From an uncultured Roseovarius sp. (GTDB taxonomy: Bacteria > Pseudomonadota > Alphaproteobacteria > Rhodobacterales > Rhodobacteraceae), in contig NZ_CAJXNN010000006.1 in assembly GCF_913057115.1 (NCBI RefSeq), positions 41,059 to 105,058 on the forward strand: a DNA stretch of 64,000 nt, in the 5' to 3' direction. The notes below the pieces were generated by a model. The model saw only the letters and a program-made list of their open reading frames with translations, searched no databases and was not told the DNA's origin. Positions within the stretch are counted from its first letter, which is position 1. Each line of letters starts with the position of its first letter. Below, piece by piece: positions 44,727-54,483 of the stretch. Both the position numbers and the translations under genes were made by a program.

Positions 44727-47157
44727 AACCCACCTCGCAAAGCAACGCCCCGCGCAGGGCCGCCCACCGCGGGTTTTCATCATCCAGATGGCGCAAATGC
44801 CCCCAGCTTCCCCATTTCGTGGGCGCGTAGACATCCGCATAGGCGGTAAACACGCCGCCGGTCAGGTCACGCCACCCTGCAAAAAGCTGCTCATAGAGGA
44901 CGGCCATCTGCGGCGAATAATTTAACGCGTGGAAAAACGCGGTCAGCTCCTCATTGTCCACCGCCCCGCCGATGCCCACCACATGGCTCCCGCCTTCATA
45001 CATCACCAGTTCCAACCCATGCGCCTGCGCCACCTCGGCGTGATAGGGCAGCACACGCCCCGTAAGGTCTGCGACCGTATCGACGGCATCGCCACTCAAG
45101 GCCCCCGCCTGCAATTCCTCGCCCGCCTTACGCAGTGCCAGATCAAACTGATGCTCTTGCACATGGGCTGCAAGCGCCTCACCGGTGAGGCCGGTCTTGC
45201 GCCCCTCGGCCTCGGCCGCGGCCCGGCTTTCCTCAAGCCAGCCTGCCACCAACTCGGCCCGCGCCTCGGTCCCGAGGATACCACCGAAATAGCCCGTGAC
45301 CGCGTAAGCATCGAAGGCGATCCAGGGCGGCACCCCGTCGCTCTCGGGTTCGGCCATCCAAAGCGGGGCCTCGAACACCAACTCCTCAAGTCCCAGCCAG
45401 CCTGTCTGACTGGAAATCACGTTGATCAGTTCCGGCCCGCCTTCGCCCCAGACATCGGACCAGATCCCCGCCACCTGCGCCGCGCGCATGCCATAGAACT
45501 GCGCGCCCGCGTCCTCGACGCTCCAACGTTGCTTGCCCTGTCGAGCGGCCCAACGCGCCTGTTCAAAGGCAAAATTCCAAACCTCGTTGGAATACTCGGC
45601 ATAGACTGTGCGCTCTTCGTGCAACCCCTCGCGCACCATCCCGGCAAAAGCCCGCACGAACTCATCATCGGCCTGGTGCGGAATGTTCAGCCATGCATCG
45701 GCCCCCACCTCCCGCGCCAGCCGTAGCATGATCTCTAACGGCACACCCTTCAGGGCATAGCTATAGTCGCCGGGCTCGGGTCGCTCCGACCACCGCGAAA
45801 TCTCCGAATTATTGGTCTCCATCCAATCCATGAAGCGCAGCAGTTTGAACCCCTGCAAATGCTCCAACCAAAGCGGGTTAAAGACCTCACCGGCTTCAAA
45901 CCGCGCGATATGCTCTTCCTTCACCACGGTTATCTCGCGCACCGGATCGTCGGGGTCGCTGCGTTGAATCCGAATATCCACCAGCCCCTCACCGGGCGTG
46001 AAATCAAACCGTACCTCGCCATCGCCGTAGCGAATGTTGCGGGCGCGGCCCCCAACCTCGACAATCCCCTGCCCTTCAAAGGCCAGCCGATAGCGCCCGG
46101 CGGTATAGCCCGCCTCCTGCGGTAAATCGGTCAGGATGACGGTGCCCAGCGTGCCCAACTCGCGCGGCAATCGTTTGGGCCATCCATCGTCATCGAGATA
46201 ATCACCCTCGACCAGCTCTGCATGCCCCGCGCCACCCCACTGGCCGGGCTTATGCACGATCCAAGGGCGCGCGGTTTTCATCACATCCAAGAAGGGCTGC
46301 TGCACCGACCAATCATTGACCGCTGCCAGACCGATCCCGACATTGCCCTTGGCCTCCGGCGCAGGCGCCTTTTCAACCTTTGGGCTTGTCTGTGCTGGTG
46401 CATTGCCACCAGCCACCCGCGCCGCCACTACCTGCAACTCGGCCGCCAATTCCTCGGGTGGCGCGTCATAGGCCTTCCCCCAAGGATTGGTCAGGCGATG
46501 CGGCAGGCCCTCGGGGCTTTGCCCGGTAAGAAAGCCGTATTGCACCAGCGCCACGTAATAATGCCCCAGATCGCTTAAATGAATATCGTCATCGAAAAGC
46601 GGGGCCAGCCCATCAAGCCCCGTCACCTGCCCGGCCTCGATCGCCGCGTGCAGGGTTAGCATCGCCTGCCCCGCTGGCAAAAGGCGCATCTTGGGGCTGC
46701 CCTCGGGCCGGGCGGCATTCACATCCTCAACAATGCCCTGCCAATCCCCGGCCTGTGCAGCAATCGCCGCGCGCCACTCCGCACCCGGTGCGCCATGCGG
46801 CCATGTCTCTTGCAAGAACACCTGTGCCTGTGGGTTCCCCTCAACCGCCAAGCCATGAAACTTCCCCGCAAATCCGGCGCTATCGTTCCACTTGATCTGA
46901 TCGGCAAGCGGGATCGCTTCGGTCAGGATCACCGCATTCACAGCGCCCTGCGCCAAAACCTCACGCGCATTGTCACCCTTGGCCTCTTCCCCGTTGTCCC
47001 AGTTGTACCGCAAGGGCGCGCCATTGATGACCTGCGCCGAGACCTCAGGTGTATGCCCCCCGGCCTGCAACAACTGCTCCAACATGCGCGGGCCGGTCTG
47101 GCCAAACAGGCTATGGCCCACCAACAGCACCGACAAAAGGATCGCACCAAGGTTCAT
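44719..47157 (-). CDS. SGNH-like domain fused to glycoside-hydrolase-like domain, exported
   Basis: 812 residues. An N-terminal membrane or signal segment includes GHSL (S16); a partner DDIH (D190/H193) completes an SGNH-like catalytic set by about residue 200. After a Pro/Ala linker (about 250-275) comes a second domain with the pattern AEYSNEVWN (E521, E525), seen in clan-A glycoside-hydrolase-like proteins. It may deacylate or trim polysaccharide in the periplasm. The nucleophile sits unusually close to the N-terminus, so a cleaved signal peptide would remove it; the segment is more likely an anchor. Its start overlaps the upstream gene by 4 bp. Confidence 0.7.
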   Translation of the reverse strand: MNLGAILLSVLLVGHSLFGQTGPRMLEQLLQAGGHTPEVSAQVINGAPLRYNWDNGEEAKGDNAREVLAQGAVNAVILTEAIPLADQIKWNDSAGFAGKFHGLAVEGNPQAQVFLQETWPHGAPGAEWRAAIAAQAGDWQGIVEDVNAARPEGSPKMRLLPAGQAMLTLHAAIEAGQVTGLDGLAPLFDDDIHLSDLGHYYVALVQYGFLTGQSPEGLPHRLTNPWGKAYDAPPEELAAELQVVAARVAGGNAPAQTSPKVEKAPAPEAKGNVGIGLAAVNDWSVQQPFLDVMKTARPWIVHKPGQWGGAGHAELVEGDYLDDDGWPKRLPRELGTLGTVILTDLPQEAGYTAGRYRLAFEGQGIVEVGGRARNIRYGDGEVRFDFTPGEGLVDIRIQRSDPDDPVREITVVKEEHIARFEAGEVFNPLWLEHLQGFKLLRFMDWMETNNSEISRWSERPEPGDYSYALKGVPLEIMLRLAREVGADAWLNIPHQADDEFVRAFAGMVREGLHEERTVYAEYSNEVWNFAFEQARWAARQGKQRWSVEDAGAQFYGMRAAQVAGIWSDVWGEGGPELINVISSQTGWLGLEELVFEAPLWMAEPESDGVPPWIAFDAYAVTGYFGGILGTEARAELVAGWLEESRAAAEAEGRKTGLTGEALAAHVQEHQFDLALRKAGEELQAGALSGDAVDTVADLTGRVLPYHAEVAQAHGLELVMYEGGSHVVGIGGAVDNEELTAFFHALNYSPQMAVLYEQLFAGWRDLTGGVFTAYADVYAPTKWGSWGHLRHLDDENPRWAALRGALLCEVGCE

Positions 47158-48110
47158 GGCGCCACCCCCGTTTTGGGATAGCTTGTCACGACATCCCACA
47201 CGATCCGCTGCATCAGGGCCGCCGCCTCAGCATCCGGGGCCTTGGCCGCGCTACCATCGGCAAGGCGCAACTCATGGGGCAACCCCGTGGGCGAGCGGTG
47301 GTACAGCACCGCATAATGGGTCAGCGCCACCAGATAAGCCCCCAGATCGTTGATATGGATCTGATCAAGGCCGCCATCTTCGCCCCGCGCGAAAAGGTCC
47401 TCGCGGGTGCGGATATTCCCAACACCGCCCCGCGCCTCAACCTCGCGCACGAACCACGCCATGACCTGCCCCGCCGGGATCACCCACACCGGGCTGTCGG
47501 GGCTATTCACCGCCAGATCAGGCAGCAAAACGCCGTCCTCCCAATAGCGGGTCAAATCCGCATCCAGTCGTTCAAGCCAGCCGTCGGGATCATCCAGCGG
47601 ATGCCATGTTTCATAAACGTACACCCGCGCCTTCGGGTTGCCCTGACGCGCAAGTTCCGCCCATTTCGGCAAATAAACCCCGCTGTCGTGGTATTTGATC
47701 GCATCGCGAATCTCGACCATCTCGGTCAGCACCACCGCGTCATAGTCGCCGGATCCCAAGGCCTCTTTCGCATCACGATAGCGGGGGTGGTCGTTCTCGC
47801 GCTCGAACCCATTGATCGGCAGATCCTCCTCCCAATGATGCTTGAGCGACGTACCCCAGCCAAGCTGCTGCTCATATCCATGCCCCTCCCCGGCCAATTG
47901 CGCCAGCATCGCGGGCATGTCCCGCCCGACCAGAGAATGCCCAAGGTGATACACGCGCAATGCGCCCTCTGGTGGGGCAAGGGGCGCGGCATAGGCGGCT
48001 TTCACAGCGTCAGGATCAGGCTTTGATGGCCCAAACCAATCGCGCAGGAAAGGCACTGCCGCCAAGACCGCAATCGGTATCAAAAGAAGCCTGCGCCGCC
48101 ATCCAGCCAT
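47154..48110 (-). CDS. SGNH-hydrolase-like membrane-anchored protein
   Basis: 318 residues. An N-terminal helix (about 6-22) anchors or exports it. The domain starts LRVYHLGHSLVGRDM, where Ser59 replaces the usual GDS block, and closes with DQIHINDLGAYL, giving Asp249 and His252. It resembles the first domain of the next gene. Possible O-acetyl esterase or transferase acting on the polysaccharide or the NRPS-PKS product. Coupled downstream by a 4-bp overlap. Confidence 0.68.
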   Translation of the reverse strand: MAGWRRRLLLIPIAVLAAVPFLRDWFGPSKPDPDAVKAAYAAPLAPPEGALRVYHLGHSLVGRDMPAMLAQLAGEGHGYEQQLGWGTSLKHHWEEDLPINGFERENDHPRYRDAKEALGSGDYDAVVLTEMVEIRDAIKYHDSGVYLPKWAELARQGNPKARVYVYETWHPLDDPDGWLERLDADLTRYWEDGVLLPDLAVNSPDSPVWVIPAGQVMAWFVREVEARGGVGNIRTREDLFARGEDGGLDQIHINDLGAYLVALTHYAVLYHRSPTGLPHELRLADGSAAKAPDAEAAALMQRIVWDVVTSYPKTGVAP

Positions 48111-48143
48111 GCCATGAATCCCTGCTCAACCCGTTTGTGAAAC

Positions 48144-48851
48144 CTAGCGCGCGGCACCCTCGCCCGGCAATGCCATGCCGGTCACGATCACACCGCCATC
48201 AAATCGAAACTGCCCATTCAAACACGCCCCGCGCGTGAAGGGCAAGACATCTTGGGTAAAGGTCGCCTCGAACTGCCCGGTCTCAAGGTCCGGGGTGATC
48301 TCGAAAGCCTCAAAGCCGATCAATTGACGGGTCACAGCATATTGCGCCTTATAGGCACATTCCTTGGCCGAAAAAATCAACCGCGCCAAACGTCCACGCA
48401 CGTCGCCCGACTGCACCGATAGCCAGCCGCGCTCGGCCGGGGTGCAGACCACCTCGATCAAATCGGCGGGCAAATCCTTGTCTTCCTCAAGATCTAGGCC
48501 CAGCGCAGCATAGCGCGCGCCCTCGGCCACCACGGCCAGACAATGGGTATCGGTATGCGAAATGCTGCCCACCAAACCACGCGGCCAAACCGGCGCACGA
48601 TCCGGGCCATGGGCCACCGCCCGCACCGGCAGGCCCGCCCGCTCCATCGCCTGATGCGCGGCGCGGCGACCTGCGGCAAACTCGGCCAAACGCTTTTCCG
48701 TGGGACGCCCATGGCCCGCCGCTTCACCTGGCAAAAGCCCCTCGGGCGCGCCCCATGGAAAGGCAAAGCCCACAGCCACATCCTCGGGAAAAAGATCCCG
48801 CGCCATGGCCTCAATGGTGTCTTCGGCAAATATGTCGGCCAAGGTATTCAT
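48144..48851 (-). CDS. 4'-phosphopantetheinyl transferase (EntD/Sfp type)
   Basis: 235 residues. Motifs: VGSISHTDTHCLAVV, LGLDLEEDKDL (magnesium-binding acidic residues) and FSAKECAYKAQY. It transfers the phosphopantetheine arm of CoA to carrier-protein serines. Its place in the operon, overlapping the NRPS stop by 4 bp, shows it serves the PCP (S1462) and ACP (S1811) of the two megasynthases. Confidence 0.92.
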   Translation of the reverse strand: MNTLADIFAEDTIEAMARDLFPEDVAVGFAFPWGAPEGLLPGEAAGHGRPTEKRLAEFAAGRRAAHQAMERAGLPVRAVAHGPDRAPVWPRGLVGSISHTDTHCLAVVAEGARYAALGLDLEEDKDLPADLIEVVCTPAERGWLSVQSGDVRGRLARLIFSAKECAYKAQYAVTRQLIGFEAFEITPDLETGQFEATFTQDVLPFTRGACLNGQFRFDGGVIVTGMALPGEGAAR

Positions 48852-51800
48852 CCCGCGCGCCGCCCCCGATTGGCCCGCATCGCCCGCCGCCGTGACATGG
48901 TCTCGCTGACATCCGGCGCATCCTCGGCCACGGGCTCGGGCGTGGGATCAGGCGTTGCACCCAACAACCGATCCACATGCGCCGCCAGCGCATTCAACAC
49001 AGGGAAGCGGAAGATATCGGTGATCGCCAGCTTGGCCACCTCCAACTCGCTGCGGATTTCCCGGTGCGCCTGCACCGCCAAGAGCGAATGACCGCCCAGC
49101 TCAAAGAAACTGTCGCTGCCCTGCACGTGTTGCAGGCCCAAGACCCGCGCCCAGATGCGCGCGATGGTCTCGGCGCTGCCGCCCTTGGCGGGGGCCTCGG
49201 CCAACACCTCGACCGTCGCTTTGGCCTGCGGTGCTGGCAGTGCCTTGCGGTCAATCTTCTTGTTCGGCGTCAGCGGGAAGCGCTCCAGCGTCACAACATG
49301 GCGTGGCACCATCACCTCGGGCAAAGCCTCTGACAAATGCGCGCGCAGCGCCTCTTCGCTCACGCTGGCATTGGCGGTGATATAACCCGCCAATTCCGGC
49401 ACATTGCCCGCACCCTCGCGGGCAATGACAACCGCTTCACGCACCGCCGGATGGCTGCCAAGCCGCGCTTCGATCTCGCCAAGCTCAATCCGCTGACCGC
49501 GGATTTTCACCTGATGATCGCTGCGGCCAAGGAAGGTCAACCGCCCCTCGGCACTCCACGCTACCAAATCGCCGGTGTGATACATCCGACCATGGCCCGC
49601 GATATGATCGGGCACAAAACGTTCTTCGGTCAGGTCCTCGCGCTGCCAATAGCCACGCGCAACCCCCTTGCCACCGATCAACAACTCCCCCGGCACACCC
49701 ACCGGGCAGGGCTGCCCGGCATCGTTGAGCACATAAACGTTTGTATTGGCGATAGGCTTACCGATCGCCACAGCGCCCGCACCACTGACCGAGCCATCCA
49801 CCTTCTGCACCGCCGACCAGATCGTCGTTTCCGTCGGCCCATACATATTGGTGATCTGCGCCCGCGTGCAGCGCCGCAAATCCTCCACCAAGCCACCGGG
49901 AAGCGCCTCACCGCCAAGGTACAGGTGCTTCACCCGGCCCAGCGCCAACCGCGCCTCGTCGTTCATGGTCAGCATCCGCGCCATGCTGGGCGTACACTGC
50001 ATGTGGGTCACGTCATGGCGCATGATCTGCGCCGCGATCGAGAAGTCGTCAGCGGCCAATTCCGCCGCCTCGTTCGACCGCTCGCGCACCTTCGCCAGAT
50101 GGGTCAACCCTTCCAGAACATGTGCATTATCAATGCCGTAGTCGATCAGGCAGGCGATCTCACCCACTCCGATCTGTTTGAGTTGCTCAACCCGGGCAAT
50201 CCCATCCTCGACCGTGCCAAACAGGCCGGAATCGTTAAAATACCGGTCAAAGGCGAACTCAAGGATTGCCTCCATCGCCTCCTCATCCAGCGCCGACAGG
50301 TCAAGCTGGAACGGGTTGTCGACACCCTTGGGCTTTTTGAACGCCGGGAAGGCCCAAGCATACTGCTTTATCAACCCAGCCGCACTGCGCAGATAGTCCT
50401 GCAACGGCCCCTTGGCGATCTCACGCACCGCCTCGCGGTCTTCGCCAATCAGAGTGTGCAACATCACCGTCACGGTGAAATCATCCGGGTCAAAGCCGCT
50501 CTCGCGCAGGGCATCGTGGTAAAGCGTGATCTTCTCGCCCACCTCGTCAATGCTTTGCCCCAAAAGGTGGGTCAGGACATTGGCCCCGATCCGCCCGGCC
50601 TCGCGCCATGTTTCGGGGTTGCCCGCCGTGGTCACCCAAATAGGGATTTCCTTGCTCACCGGGCGCGGCTGCGTCAGCACCGGCAGCATCTCACCCTTGT
50701 CATTGGGGAAATCCACCGCCTCACCACGCCACAAACGGCGCACTTGGTCGATGGTCTCAAACATGCCGTCCTTATTCTTGGGCGGTGTGTTTTCGGGGCG
50801 CAGCACAAAGTCATTCGGATGCCAGCCCGAGGCCATGGCAAGCCCCGCCCCACCATTGGTCAGGTTGTCGATCACCGACCACTCCTCGGCAATCCGCGCG
50901 GGATGGTGCAGCGGGGCCACACAACTGCCCGCGCGCACCTGAATGTTCTGGGTAATGGCCGCCACCGCCGCCCCGGTCACCGCCGGGTTGGGGTATGGGC
51001 CACCAAAGGCATGGAAATGCCGCTCGGGCGTCCAAAGCGCGTCAAAGCCATTGGCATCGGCAAACTTCGCGCCCTCCAGCAGCAATTCATACTTGCCGCG
51101 CCCGGCCTCGCAATCATTGCTCCAGTAATAGAGGCTGAAATCCGCCCTCCGGCCCGACCCGCTGATCGCACCATTCGACACCGCCGCGCGGCCCTCGTCA
51201 CTGACCAGAACCAGTTTGAAACCACGCGCCAACGTATAGAACAGTTCCAACACCGAGATATCGAAGGCAAGGCTTGTCACCGCCATCCAGACACCACCGT
51301 TTTCATGGTCAACGGCGGCATCCATGCCGGTAAAGAAATTGGCGACATTGCCGTGTTCCACCATCACGCCCTTGGGCGTCCCGGTGGAACCGGAGGTATA
51401 AATCACATAGGCCAGATCACCGGCCCCCGCGCCACCATCCACATTATCGGCCAGTCCTTCGGCCACCTCCGGATGCGCCTCGAAGGTCACAACCTTGGCG
51501 CCCGTGTCCGGCAACGCGCCGCGCAGCCCCTCCTGCGTCAGCACCACAGAGGCCTGACTGTCGGTCACGTAATGCGCCAAGCGATCCGCCGGATAGGCCG
51601 GATCAAGCGGCACATAGGCCCCACCCGCCTTCAGGATCGCCAGCGCACCAATCAACAATTCCGGCCCGCGATGCACGCAAAGGCCCACATGGCTGCCGGG
51701 GGCGACGCCCGCATCGCGCAACACCTGCGCCATGGCATTGGCCTGCCCGTTCAAAGCGGCATAGCTCAGTTCTTGATCCTCGAAGGCCAGCGCCACAGCC

Positions 51801-53470
51801 TCGGGCGTTTTTGCAACCTGCGCCTCGAACCCGGCGTGAATGGTCATCGGCCCATCCAGATCGACAGCCGTATCGTTCCAGCCATCGGTCACCTGCCGCG
51901 CCTCGCCTTCCGGCAAAGGGGCCAAGTCGGCAAAACTGTCCGCCTCACCCGCCCCGGCACAGCCCTCAAGCGCCAGCTTCAGCCGCACGGCCAAAAGGTC
52001 CACCGCTTCGGGCGACAGACGCGCAGCATCGTAATGCAGGCGCATCTCGCCGCCCGCCACGGCCAGCGTCACAACGCTTTCTGCAACCGGCGCATCCTGC
52101 CCCATGTGCAGGGCCATCTGCGGCACGCGCAGCCCATCCAACTCGGTCAGGCGCAGCGCGAGATCGGCGGCAAACCCGCCCTTGCCCGCCGCGCGGGCAA
52201 TCTGGCTGCCCAAGGCCACGCGCATCGCGCTAAGGCTTGCCGCTTCACCCTCATCGGCCCCCAAAGGCACCCAATGTGCCAAGAACCCCGGCGCGGCCTG
52301 CGCCGCCTCGTCCAATCCTGCATCCGTATAGGCCAGCATCGCCGCCCGGTCGCCGCAACTCAGCCGGCACCACGCCAGTGCCGCCGCCGCGATCCCGGCC
52401 TCATCCAAACCAGCCACGGCAGGCATCTCAACACTCTGCCAATCCGCGCCATCATCCGAGCCTTGCGCCAAAGGCAGGTCCGCCGCCTGCATTGCGGTCA
52501 GCGCGGTGATCCACCCCGCCTCGGCCTCCGCCGCGCGCTTGGCCGCCGCGTCAAAGCCCGCCGTATCCGGCATCTGCAAAACGTCGCCCGCATTCACCAA
52601 TCGGGCCGGGTCAATCGCCTGTCCCTTGGTCGTTCGCAAGTCGCGCAAGACCACGACCCCCGCACCCGTCGCCACGCGCAACCGGTCCGACATGACCTCC
52701 AAAACCGTGCCCGGCTCGGCGGTGCTGACGGTGCTTTCCGCCTCCGCCGCACCCACGCTCAGCAATTTCTGGGCCAGCGTCACCTTGGGCGTCGCCACCG
52801 GGTTGCGATAGCCGCCGAAATCCAAGGCCCGCACCATGCGCGCAAGGTCCGCCGCTGACCTGCTGAAATCCAGATGCGCCCCCGCTGCGGGCCGGGCGTT
52901 CAGGGCATAATAACTCCGCTGCGACAGGTCTTGCGCCTGCCGCTGCAAATCGCCGCTTTCCAACTGCGCCACCAGCGCCGGGAAACTGTCCATCGCCGCT
53001 GCATAACACTTGGAGTTCAGGCTAAAGGCCGTGTCATCCTCGGCAACCGGCACCATGCGCTGCTCAAGAATATCGCCCTCGTCGATCCCGCCTTCGATCA
53101 TGTGCCACGTGATGCCATGCTCGGGTTCCCCGATCAGGATCGCCCAAACCGGCGTATTCAACCCCGCATAGCGCGGCAAAGGCCCGTCGTGAAAGTTCAC
53201 AGCGCCCTTTGCGGGCAGGTCCAAAACCGCCTGCGGAATGACCCGAAGGTTGGCAATGCTCAAAAGCCAATCCACCGATCCCGGGGCCACCGCGCCAGTC
53301 ACATCGTCCATGGCCTCGATCACGGCAATGCCCTTGCCCTCGGCCCAGTCCCGAACACCTGCATCGCGCGTCACAACCGCCGTAATGCCATGGCCCTTTT
53401 CAAGCAGGTGATCCCCACATCCCACCAAAAGGGATTCGTCACCGATCAAAAGCGTGGAAAATGAGGTCAT
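48848..53470 (-). CDS. NRPS: formyltransferase, C remnant, A domain split by luciferase-like monooxygenase, PCP
   Basis: 1540 residues. Domains: formyltransferase 1-300 with N92, H94 and D130; a condensation-like remnant (about 340-530) lacking HHxxxDG; the adenylation domain begins at 545 with YTSGSTGTPKG (691-701) and FDIS (736-739); then a luciferase-like FMN monooxygenase (about 775-1115); then the adenylation domain resumes with NMYGPTETT (1208-1216), YHTGDL and the A10 lysine region NKKIDRKALP; then PCP with S1462. The pocket residues read D-I-L-Q-L-G-M-I-W-K, which I recall as a glycine code. No epimerase or TE. Overlaps by 4 bp at each end. Confidence 0.9.
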   Translation of the reverse strand: MTSFSTLLIGDESLLVGCGDHLLEKGHGITAVVTRDAGVRDWAEGKGIAVIEAMDDVTGAVAPGSVDWLLSIANLRVIPQAVLDLPAKGAVNFHDGPLPRYAGLNTPVWAILIGEPEHGITWHMIEGGIDEGDILEQRMVPVAEDDTAFSLNSKCYAAAMDSFPALVAQLESGDLQRQAQDLSQRSYYALNARPAAGAHLDFSRSAADLARMVRALDFGGYRNPVATPKVTLAQKLLSVGAAEAESTVSTAEPGTVLEVMSDRLRVATGAGVVVLRDLRTTKGQAIDPARLVNAGDVLQMPDTAGFDAAAKRAAEAEAGWITALTAMQAADLPLAQGSDDGADWQSVEMPAVAGLDEAGIAAAALAWCRLSCGDRAAMLAYTDAGLDEAAQAAPGFLAHWVPLGADEGEAASLSAMRVALGSQIARAAGKGGFAADLALRLTELDGLRVPQMALHMGQDAPVAESVVTLAVAGGEMRLHYDAARLSPEAVDLLAVRLKLALEGCAGAGEADSFADLAPLPEGEARQVTDGWNDTAVDLDGPMTIHAGFEAQVAKTPEAVALAFEDQELSYAALNGQANAMAQVLRDAGVAPGSHVGLCVHRGPELLIGALAILKAGGAYVPLDPAYPADRLAHYVTDSQASVVLTQEGLRGALPDTGAKVVTFEAHPEVAEGLADNVDGGAGAGDLAYVIYTSGSTGTPKGVMVEHGNVANFFTGMDAAVDHENGGVWMAVTSLAFDISVLELFYTLARGFKLVLVSDEGRAAVSNGAISGSGRRADFSLYYWSNDCEAGRGKYELLLEGAKFADANGFDALWTPERHFHAFGGPYPNPAVTGAAVAAITQNIQVRAGSCVAPLHHPARIAEEWSVIDNLTNGGAGLAMASGWHPNDFVLRPENTPPKNKDGMFETIDQVRRLWRGEAVDFPNDKGEMLPVLTQPRPVSKEIPIWVTTAGNPETWREAGRIGANVLTHLLGQSIDEVGEKITLYHDALRESGFDPDDFTVTVMLHTLIGEDREAVREIAKGPLQDYLRSAAGLIKQYAWAFPAFKKPKGVDNPFQLDLSALDEEAMEAILEFAFDRYFNDSGLFGTVEDGIARVEQLKQIGVGEIACLIDYGIDNAHVLEGLTHLAKVRERSNEAAELAADDFSIAAQIMRHDVTHMQCTPSMARMLTMNDEARLALGRVKHLYLGGEALPGGLVEDLRRCTRAQITNMYGPTETTIWSAVQKVDGSVSGAGAVAIGKPIANTNVYVLNDAGQPCPVGVPGELLIGGKGVARGYWQREDLTEERFVPDHIAGHGRMYHTGDLVAWSAEGRLTFLGRSDHQVKIRGQRIELGEIEARLGSHPAVREAVVIAREGAGNVPELAGYITANASVSEEALRAHLSEALPEVMVPRHVVTLERFPLTPNKKIDRKALPAPQAKATVEVLAEAPAKGGSAETIARIWARVLGLQHVQGSDSFFELGGHSLLAVQAHREIRSELEVAKLAITDIFRFPVLNALAAHVDRLLGATPDPTPEPVAEDAPDVSETMSRRRAMRANRGRRAG

Positions 53471-54480
53471 TTGCTGTCCTCCGTCATGGGCCGGGCCAAG
53501 GAAACATCGCGCCGGGATGGGCCGCGCGAAACCATTGCGGCCAGGAAATGGGAAAGAAGATCACGGGCAAACCCGGGCGGATCGCGCTGCGGCTTGCCGG
53601 TCAGCATCCGCCGCAATCCATAGATGCCACAGCCCGCCAGTCGCGCCAGCGTGGCCCAGATGGCATAGGCGCGCCCATGCACCTTGGTGAAATAGTAAAA
53701 CCGCGACTCGAACCAATAGCGCGGCGTGCGCGCCCAGTCCTTCATCGCGGTCGAGGCCGACCCGACATGCGCCACCTCGCTGGCCGGCACGTAAAACGTC
53801 TGCCAGCCGGCGCGCGCCGCCCGGCGGCACAGCTCGGTTTCCTCGTAGTACAGGAAAAACGTCTCATCAAAGAGGCCGATTTCATCCAGCATCTCGCGCC
53901 GCATCAGAACCGAGGCCCCGGCGACCCAATCCACTTGGGTGGTCTGCATGGGGATCTCCATCGGCACCACCGAGGATTTGAACAGCTTGGTAATCAACCC
54001 GGTGCGCGCCGCGCCTTCGAACTCGCCACTGGCCGACGGGAAGCGGAAGACCGTGCAATGCGGCGCGTCATCGGTGCCCTTGATATAGCTGCCCACCAAA
54101 CCGGCGCGCGGCTCGTCCTTCATCACATCCAGCAGTCTGTCCACCGCGCCCGGATCGGGCCACGCGTCAGAGTTCAGGATATAGAAAAAATCCGGCACCG
54201 CGCCCGAGGACATCCCCAACCGCATGCCAATATTATTGCCCGCCCCGAAACCGCCGTTTTCCGGGCTCTGCACCACGCGCAAAAACCCATCCTGCGTCCA
54301 GCCTTCGGACTCGGCCTTGTTCCGGATCACATCGAAAGACCCATCGCCCGAGGCATTGTCGACGATGACGACCTCACCCCCCAATCCGCGCATCTCGCGC
54401 ACCGCAGCCTCGGCCGCCCGCACCGTCAGGTCAGGTGTGCGATAATTCAGGATCACGGTGAGGATGCTTGGCTTGGTCAC
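53467..54480 (-). CDS. GT2-family glycosyltransferase between PKS and NRPS
   Basis: 337 residues. It opens ILTVILNYRTPDLT, has the VDNASGDGSFD loop, the ENGGFGAGNN segment and FYILNSDAWPDP, and a late EETELCRRAARAGW, all typical of rhamnosyl-type GT2 enzymes. It starts 3 bp after the PKS stop and overlaps the NRPS start by 4 bp, so it is made in step with the synthases. It could glycosylate the polyketide-peptide product. Confidence 0.9.
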   Translation of the reverse strand: MTKPSILTVILNYRTPDLTVRAAEAAVREMRGLGGEVVIVDNASGDGSFDVIRNKAESEGWTQDGFLRVVQSPENGGFGAGNNIGMRLGMSSGAVPDFFYILNSDAWPDPGAVDRLLDVMKDEPRAGLVGSYIKGTDDAPHCTVFRFPSASGEFEGAARTGLITKLFKSSVVPMEIPMQTTQVDWVAGASVLMRREMLDEIGLFDETFFLYYEETELCRRAARAGWQTFYVPASEVAHVGSASTAMKDWARTPRYWFESRFYYFTKVHGRAYAIWATLARLAGCGIYGLRRMLTGKPQRDPPGFARDLLSHFLAAMVSRGPSRRDVSLARPMTEDSK

Positions 54481-54483
54481 TTT

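Noticed and set aside
49337..52858. 1173-codon open frame on the plus strand opposite the NRPS gene
   Set aside because: It mirrors the coding strand in GC-rich DNA, reads as His/Arg/Gln-rich low-complexity protein, and matches no family, while the minus frame has clear NRPS motifs.
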